A stretch of 64,000 nucleotides of DNA from the NCBI GenBank assembly GCA_964034945.1, contig OZ035960.1, forward strand, positions 27,887,487 through 27,951,486. The letters are read 5' to 3'. This document shows, in pieces, positions 57,801-64,000 of the stretch. Origin of the DNA: Chrysopilus asiliformis (Eukaryota > Arthropoda > Insecta > Diptera > Rhagionidae). Position 1 is the stretch's first letter. Every line of letters starts with the position of its first letter. The notes under the pieces are model-generated. The model was not told the DNA's origin. It did not search any database and was given only the letters and a program-made list of their open reading frames with translations. A program made the position numbers and the translations under genes.

Positions 57801-58801
57801 GATTCATGCTTTGGCACCTGCAACATTTATGAGAAACTTCCCAAGGGGTCTAATCCTCTTCCTTGCTCGAAATTTTAGACCGATTGAGGTACAATGATTT
57901 TGATAATTTTTTGAAAAATTCTAATACTTTCATCTTCCAGATTGGCCTTGACGCATTAAATATGCACGAATTTTCCCCGCGAGGTTTTCTACTGCGGGAG
58001 ATATGCTTAGTTAGCGCATTGGCGAGCAGAATTTGTTTGGATTTATTAAGTTTACTTCAAGGAGAATCCATGCAACTAAACAAGGTAGGTTCTCAGTAAC
58101 ACAAAAGGTCGTGAAGTGGTCATCGCACCTAAAATTTGTGGTAATAAGTAGCTTAAGACGATTTTCAGGCAAAACAAAAGTGATCTGTGCGTTTGTGCAA
58201 ATACAGAACATTTTGGCTACGTCTGAAAATCGACTGAAGGTACTTTAATTTATTACCACAGAAATATGACTAAATTTTTTTACTGTATGTACTGGCGGTG
58301 CCCACTTTGCGCTCTTTTGTGTCACCATAGATTTCCGTTTTAATGAGTTAAGATTTTTTCTTATTTTTTCGGTCTCTCCAATTTTTATTCAAGACAAAAG
58401 TTCCACTACTTTGGAATCAATTTCCAGCTGGATCAGCTTTAAAACAATTAAAACATTACGCTCAATTACTTCAGTCTGGGCAATTTTGTGAGTTCGATTA
58501 TGGTGGAATTGGCAATACTATGCGTTATGGAAATTCTGAGCCCCCGAAATATGATTTTTCGAAAATCACAACTCCGATTATTCTGTATTATGGCTCAAAT
58601 GATCGTCTCGTTACACCTGAAAATGTTAAACGCTTCTACACGCATTTGCCAAATGTGCAAGGCATGTTCAAAGCTGAAAATTTTAATCATATGGATCTTG
58701 TGTGGGGAATGGATGTTAAAAAAATGTTTTACTACAGATTGTTGAATGTCACCAGAGATTTCATTGCCGGAAATTTATCTATTAGAATTGAAGGGTTGTA
58801 A
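54824..58801 (+). CDS. Lipase F: secreted acid lipase (6 exons)
   Basis: Exons are 54824-54976, 55138-55315, 55387-55601, 57739-57888, 57941-58084 and 58394-58801, with phases 0,1,0,0,0, giving about 415 residues. Signal peptide: MKLIRAIIFAFLMFRDIAFG. Exon 2 has YPVERHFVQTQDGYVLTLFR and QHGLLD. The elbow is GHSQ-GC with Ser181; Asp350 (GSNDR) and His379 (FNHMD) complete the triad. It pairs with lipase E: exon 3 of the two shares about 60 bases with one or two differences, and both end with TRDFIAGNLS. Intron 3 (2.1 kb) contains a family D element with a long TGTTAGTC array; intron 5 holds nested MITEs. AATAAA overlaps the stop codon. A secreted neutral-lipid hydrolase is the expected product. 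Confidence 0.92.
55680..57060 (+). repeat. Dispersed repeat family D copy with expanded array, lipase F intron 3
   Basis: The left flank has TATAATAAAGTATTATATTC, CATTCCCCGAGCACTTCTGA and ATTACAAAAATGTCTTTATG. The array follows, and then GTCAGTCTGTGTACA, TTTCTCAAAAACTAATAGAG, the GGACGATCCT block and AAAATGGCG. The same order occurs at 62220-62560 with almost no array. The right boundary is uncertain. Confidence 0.7.
55806..56578. repeat. (TGTTAGTC)n microsatellite, about 96 units
   Basis: About 770 bases of 8-base units, nearly uniform, with a few variants (TGTTGGTC at the start and once near 56374, TGTTAGTCC near 55880, TGTCAGTC/TGATAGTC near 55925). It lies in intron 3 of lipase F. Confidence 0.95.
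57061..57738. other. Remaining 3' part of lipase F intron 3
   Basis: AT-rich, without recognised repeats or coding sequence. It ends in a good acceptor (TATTATTTTAG) before exon 4. Confidence 0.4.
58099..58322. mobile_element. MITE with ACACAAAAG ends, split by a second MITE, lipase F intron 5
   Basis: Left end ACACAAAAGGTCGTGAAGTG and right end, read inward, ACACAAAAGAGCGCAAAGTG are inverted repeats. An inner inverted-repeat element (58135-58262) occupies most of the interior. Relatives are at 53418-53517 and 59800-59883. Confidence 0.65.
58135..58262. mobile_element. Inner inverted-repeat MITE, about 128 bp
   Basis: The left arm has TTGTGGTAATAAGTAGC and GACGATTTTCAGG; the right arm, read inward, has CTGTGGTAATAAATTAAAG and GTCGATTTTCAG. 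The GTCGATTTTCAG word is shared with the element at 42063-42202. Confidence 0.65.
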
Positions 58802-61800
58802 TAAAACTATTAATTAAATTAGGGTGTTTGGTATGACAAAAGATTTTGATTTCCGCTTATCCGTCTATCTGTCTGTCCGTCTGGGGGTGCCTTTAGTCAA
58901 TTCCTTTAAGAGTCTGCTTTGCAACTATACTTTCCACGGAGCCCAAAAGCTTTGGTTTCCCGGGAAGCGACTGAGAAAGCAAACTTTTATTTTGAATTTT
59001 TCTCGAAAACGGTTACTTAAAACGAAAAATTTATGGGCAATTATGGACAACAGGGCATGTGAAAATATCCACAAAAATAATATAACTTTTTGTTATATAC
59101 TTTTTTAATGACCTATGTATAAGGTGAGAAAATCCAATAGAATTCTATGCTAGAAAGGTCGAGTAAAAGCCATGAATCAGAAATGATTCAATGGTTAAAC
59201 ACATTATAGAAAAATGTGTAAAATAATATTTTTTTTGATTTTCTTGTATCGAAAGATTTATAAAGACGAAATGTAATTAGAATATGATTTCACATCGCTC
59301 TTCCATTCATCAAAATCAAATCAGATCCCTCCCCCCATCACACACAAATGTATTTAATTCACCTGCGGCGTATTGTTTCAACTATTTTCCACAAAAGGCC
59401 CATTATTTCAAACGATTTGGTTTGCGGCACATTCATCTTGCTGGTGTTTTTACATTTTCCCAGGGGGAAAAATAAATTAAATTCATGTTTTTTTCGAGCT
59501 GTATAGCTCGATATTTAAATCGTTGTGCTGCCGTCTGTTTAAAAATTTCGCTTGGGCGCAAATTTTTTTAATTTTTTTTGCTGATTTTAAAAATTGATTT
59601 CATTTTCTGTATAATATTTGTTGTTTCGTTGGTGTTCCGTTTCAGCCGTCCTTCTGCACCCCCTCATCCCGCTGACCTTTTCCCGGATTAATTCAAAACC
59701 CATATGGTCACCCTAGTTGTGATTCATTTTTTTGGCGGATGATTAGTTCTATGCTTTACAAAAGTGATTGGAAAACCTGATCAACCTTATATTCCAAGGA
59801 GCACAAAAGGTCGTAAAGTGGTCGTAGCGACTTTAATATCGACACTTTATGGTCGCGACGACCACTTTTCGACCTTTTGTGCTACTTGAGATATGATTTC
59901 ACCACATAGGATATAAATATAAATACTATTCGGAAATTCTTGATACCTTAAATGTTTGAGTGCATACTTAAAACTTTTCAATTTAAAAAAAAAAATCCCC
60001 AAAAAGCTAGAATACATATTTCTAATTCACTGACAATAGTTTGCTAAACTCTTTTAAATGGTAAAAATTCGAATTATTTAAATTTGTGAAAGTTTGAGTG
60101 ACAAGTTAAACAATTATACTTTCTATGTAGTCTTCAAACATTTATAGAATTCGTATATCATTGGATCGGAAAATATTCCGTTTAACCGAAAGTTTTTCTT
60201 TCTCATGACAGTATTTTCGTTCGTCTAGAATGAAAAAGAAATATCTTAAGGACGAGACATGAAATTTTTTACGCTAAAGGAAAAGTTTTTCTTTTTTACT
60301 TAAAAGCTGAATATAAGTTTTTTTTTTTGTATTCGTATCACGTTTTGTCTCCAATATATTAAAACCGGAACGAAAGGGAAGAATTTTCTACTATTTCGCT
60401 TGGTCACACGGAAGCGTTTCGACAAAGTTCCATAGTTGGTCCTTAATATGCTTGTATCCTTCGAAACGTAAACGTACATCTCAATGATATTAAGTTATTC
60501 TCAGTTCAGCCTATATTATAAAGGCGGACCCGGGCCTTATGAGAATACAGACTTTCGGATACAAGACCCCGACAAATGTTGTAAATTTTTTAACAGGGGA
60601 CGTTATAAATTATCATCGGACGTGGGCTTGAAAAGTTTTTCGTTTTAAAACGGAATTCAAAATGTGCTAAAAGAAAAGTAGAAATAATATTATTGGGAAA
60701 GCTTAGATACTGTTCGCAGTTTGCATTGTAAAATGTATCTAATTTTTGAAAATGAATGATCCCTAAAATGTTTTTTGGAATACATTTTGGATTTATAGCT
60801 TTGTTAAAGTTGGTATTTCAGGATGACTTAATTCAATAATGGAAATGGCTTTTTCCATTCTTGAAAATGTTAGTATAAAGTCTCGCTTTAAACACCAATC
60901 AGAGAATCATTAATTCTGAAGTTGTTTTGGTTATTTTTTTACGAACGGGCATATGTTTAAGATAAATCGAATATATTTTTACCTCAAAGCAATTGGAAAT
61001 GTAGTAAATTGACACTTTTATCAAAAATGCCTCTTCCACTTATACTTGAATTGTTTCACTTTAGGACTTATTACTGATCTTTAATCATACCGTCGACGTG
61101 TATACCTTTAAATTTTCCAATCGATATTCGCACATCCATAAAATTGTGAACGTATCGTATTTTCTTTTTGCCAACAGTTACCAAAATTAGGGCATCTTGG
61201 ACAGGTAAACCGAAAAGGTATCAAGATAATTTGTTTTTCCCATTTGCCTCTCTCCGGCCGTAAATAAATCAAATCCCCATCATTATAATCAGAATCGGTA
61301 AATGGATATTTTAGGTGAGTAGTTTAGGGTGATCTCCGTCATTCCTAAGCCCACTTCTTTCAAGCAGCCCAATGTCAGGTCGGTGTTAACGGGCCAGTGC
61401 TTTTGCGATAAGAAATATCTTAAAAGGTGTGACAGACAGTAAATAACTCTATGGCGAAAATAACGAAAAAAAAAACATATCTTAGGGGAAAAAAACTCCT
61501 ACGATGGTTCCTCTTTCCAGTGAAATTATTTTCTTTTTTATATCTTTGGACATTTATTCTCCAACTTTTAACATTTCCCTAGAAATTTTTCTTGTCCTGA
61601 CATCATCTTAAGGTTAAAGGTTGCCAGCGAAGGCGACAGTCTAAAAAAAGATTGACACTTTTTCTGAGTTCCTTTACCAAATCGAGTTTTTGTTAAATTT
61701 TATTTTATTTCTTGGGGTTAAAAGCTATTAATGCAGTAATAGAGAAAAAAAAAATCTGACAATATTTCTGATTTGATAACTTTGATCCCCAGTCAGTCAA

Positions 61801-61916
61801 AAAAAAACTTTTTCAATTTTGAAAGTTGGATAAGGTTTTTGTGAAAGATGATTGAAAAACTCTCCTGTTTACTTTGCTACATGTTAGATTTCAATATAAA
61901 TTTTGATACTGATTAC
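58802..61916. other. Intergenic region without recognised genes
   Basis: It contains a family B type fragment just after lipase F (58820-58885, with a TCTGTCTGTCCGTCTG tract), another near 59250-59330, and the small MITE at 59800-59883. No open frame shows family features. Around 60430-60640 the composition is more balanced but no gene is recognised. Confidence 0.5.
59800..59883. mobile_element. Small foldback MITE, 84 bp, AGCACAAAAG ends
   Basis: A near-perfect hairpin: AGCACAAAAGGTCGTAAAGT on the left and its approximate complement on the right, with an inner GTCGTAGCGAC/GTCGCGACGAC pair and a short loop. It is the most compact member of the ACACAAAAG family here. Confidence 0.75.
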
Positions 61917-63378
61917 TAGGGCTGCCAAAAATATGCATTTGCATATTTCTTCTCGTTATGATTTCGGCTCCGGGAGTTTTTTATTCATCCGAATCAATAA
62001 GTTTAGAAGCGAATGAAGGTCACTTGTTGTTGCATATTTCGCATATTTGACACGTTAGTGCATAATTGCATATAAATGCATATAAATGCATATAATGCAT
62101 ATTTAGTTGCATATTTTACAACTTTCATGAACAACCAAATTTTTTTTGTACAATTCAAATTATAATTCGACTGTTTCAGCTAGAATAAATATTAAAAATA
62201 AATAAATATGTGTTTTTACTTTCTTCTACGAAGTATAATACAGTATTGTATTCATGAAAAATTTAACCTAAAAAAACATTTCCCGATCACTCCTTAGTCG
62301 ATTGGAGTCATATTACAAAAATGTCTTTCTGTATGTTAGTCTGCCAGTCTGTGTACAAGATTTCTCAAAAACTAATAGAGCTAGAGCCATGAGATTTTAT
62401 AGGCATATTTGGTCCTGGAATGGGACGATCCTATGAACTTTTGGTGGAAATCCGTTAACCGGAAGTATCCAAAATGGCGGTTTTTCAAAAATCGCAATTT
62501 CGTTTTTCTCGATTTACTCCCAAACTACGCGTTTTTTGGAGAAAATAAAATTTCCCACACTTTTGTCTTTAGCTATAACTCGATATCTCAACCTGTTATC
62601 GAGATAAACCGTTATTTCAAAAAAATTAATTTTTGTCCATTATCTCGAAAAAAAATGGTTTTTTGCTTACTTTATATATGAGATGAATTAATGAGAATGG
62701 CATTCTGCACAATTTTGTCTTTTACAGTTATCCGTTATCTTTTACCGTTATTGAAATATTTTTATTAAAATGTAAAAAATATATTTTTGCGAATTACTTG
62801 CAAACTAACAGTTTTTCGAAAAAACTTTTGAAAAACGAATTAAAGGCAATGAAATTTTCTACATTTTTACCTTTTACCGTAAATCGATATCTTTTACCGT
62901 TCTCAAGTTATTTCACATTTTGTACATTTTGAGGTCGTCTTTGGTTGACAAAACGATAGTGATAGGGTAAATTGCGCAGGGTCGTAGATTTTGTGGAAGA
63001 AAGTTTTGTGGTAGCAACAACTGAGATTTTTCTACAAGTTTTAACCCCGATTATACCATAGACAATATGAAGTATTGAACATCTTTTCGAAATATCTTAA
63101 AATTTAATAGTTGCAATTTAGAAACAAGTAAAAAATTTTTTTGTTAGTCAAAATGTCAATCTTTTTGACAGACTATTATTTTTTCAATTTTTTTATTTTC
63201 CACATAAGTCGAATTAACCACATTTTAACAAATTCCGTTCACTATTTTGGGTGAAATATACTATATTTCGGATTTTTATTGTTTTTAAAGTGCATATTTA
63301 AGTGCATATTTTGCCGTTTTTAGTGCATATTATATGCGCATATTTCGCCTTTTTTAGTGCATATTTTTGGCAGCCCTA
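61917..63378. mobile_element. hAT-like non-autonomous element, 1462 bp, perfect 8-bp target duplication
   Basis: The ends are TAGGGCTGCCAAAAATATGC on the left and the same word read inward on the right. CTGATTAC lies directly outside both ends (61909-61916 and 63379-63386). The subterminal parts are full of GCATATTT and TGCATATAAATGCA words. The centre holds a family D repeat (about 62210-62560) and AT-rich sequence. No transposase is visible. Confidence 0.85.
62210..62560 (+). repeat. Dispersed repeat family D copy, unexpanded
   Basis: It has the same order of blocks as 55680-57060: ATTACAAAAATGTCTTTCTG, then TATGTTAGTCTGCCAGTCTG in place of the long array, then TCTCAAAAACTAATAGAGCT, GGGACGATCCTATG and AAATCCGTTAACCGGAAGT. 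It serves as the short-array reference for that locus. Confidence 0.75.
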
Positions 63379-63386
63379 CTGATTAC

Positions 63387-63967
63387 AATAAAGCTGTTGA
63401 GATAACTAGGGGGTTTACCGAATTTTTATGTGATAAAATAGTAAAAATATTTACATATACATATATTTACTTATAATTTGCAAAATATGTAAAAAAACGT
63501 AAAATATGTAAAAAAATTGAGTGTTTTTAATGATTTTATTTATATAAAATAGTATTTGATATGAATTTAATTAAGCAAGTATTTAATTTTGCGGGGCGAG
63601 GGTTGTCGGAGAGAATAAAGGAAGAGAAACTTTTCACATGTCTGAAATAACACATTAATTTTTATTGGTGTATTAAGGATTGTTCATTAAATATATCACA
63701 CTTTTAGCGGCGGGTAGTGTGAGGACAGTGATAAAGTCTTTACAAATAATCAATATTCGTGGAAACCTAGACGTGGGTGAAGGGGGAAGACGAAGAAGGA
63801 AGGGGGAAGAGGAAGGGGGAAGAGGAAGGGGCGGGAGAGTCAGAAAATGTCTTAAAAGTGAAGCTTACCACAACCCTCTTCTGTTCTACAAATTTATGGA
63901 AAAATGGGCCTTAATTTTTATGTGGGTGACAAGGTACCCATGTACCTTTTGCATTTCAAAATAAAAA
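63387..63967. other. Intergenic end of window with a purine-rich tract
   Basis: AT-rich, with a purine-rich GGAAGGGGGAAGAGG-type tract at about 63776-63835. A 94-codon frame across it looks fortuitous. Confidence 0.45.
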
Positions 63968-64000
63968 CATAACAAAAGCTATAATTGCCACTCTGGCAAT
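63968..64000 (-). repeat. HINE/DINE-1-like element, family A, truncated by window end
   Basis: CATAACAAAAGCTATAATTG followed by the first part of the ATTGCCACTCTGGCAAT hairpin. This is the 3' tip of a minus-strand copy that continues beyond the window. Confidence 0.75.

Noticed and set aside
63680..63964. 94-codon + frame with a Gly-Arg-Glu-rich centre
   Set aside because: Its middle is a purine-rich simple-sequence tract and the rest shows no coding features.

Overview
The window is AT-rich eukaryotic DNA, most probably from an insect. The evidence is spliced genes with short GT-AG introns, lipases of the insect 'lipase 1/lipase 3' type, a single-exon chymotrypsin-fold protease, mariner, pogo, hAT and Harbinger-type DNA transposons, and many repeats resembling the dipteran DINE-1/Helentron (HINE) class. 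A fly is my best guess, but nothing seen settles the order or species.

The gene content is mainly one tandem cluster of secreted acid lipases, all on the + strand: lipase A (5642-7870), B (19860-22883), C (26675-33096), D (36973-40705), E (40885-53980), F (54824-58801), and a broken copy (23155-26204) next to C. Each intact gene has six exons with intron phases 0,1,0,0,0. Exon 1 encodes the signal peptide, exon 2 the N-terminal lipase motif and the His-Gly motif, exon 3 ends inside the GHSQ nucleophile elbow, and exon 6 carries the catalytic Asp and His. A, B, D, E and F read through without defects. C has all six exons, but its exon 1 shows an apparent 1-nt frameshift. A single-exon, membrane-anchored S1-family protease (9002-9949) lies between A and B. 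The proteins look like secreted lipid-hydrolysing enzymes, perhaps digestive.

The rest is repeats. 1-5.6 kb and 10-19.8 kb hold dispersed HINE-like elements and small terminal-inverted-repeat elements; 15.84-16.52 kb is a nearly perfect GGGGAA hexamer tract. 23-30 kb holds the broken lipase with a mariner in it, and a mariner nested inside another in intron 1 of lipase C. 35.3-36.4 kb is a GACA-type array. Intron 1 of lipase E (about 11.3 kb) contains a 9.2-kb unit with terminal inverted repeats, most of which is a 7.7-kb composite satellite (13-18-bp GGTGCC units plus 9-bp CACACCTCC units). Very long open reading frames across it are by-products of a stop-free repeat. 55.8-56.6 kb is a TGTTAGTC array in intron 3 of lipase F. 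58.8-64 kb has no recognised gene and ends with a hAT-like element and the edge of another HINE.

The most interesting points are the lipase cluster with its shared architecture, a GC-AG intron shared by lipase C and its broken neighbour, the satellite grown inside a transposon-like unit in a gene intron, several microsatellites that expanded from within dispersed elements, and the protease with an unusual substrate pocket and activation site. All coordinates and alignments were made by eye.
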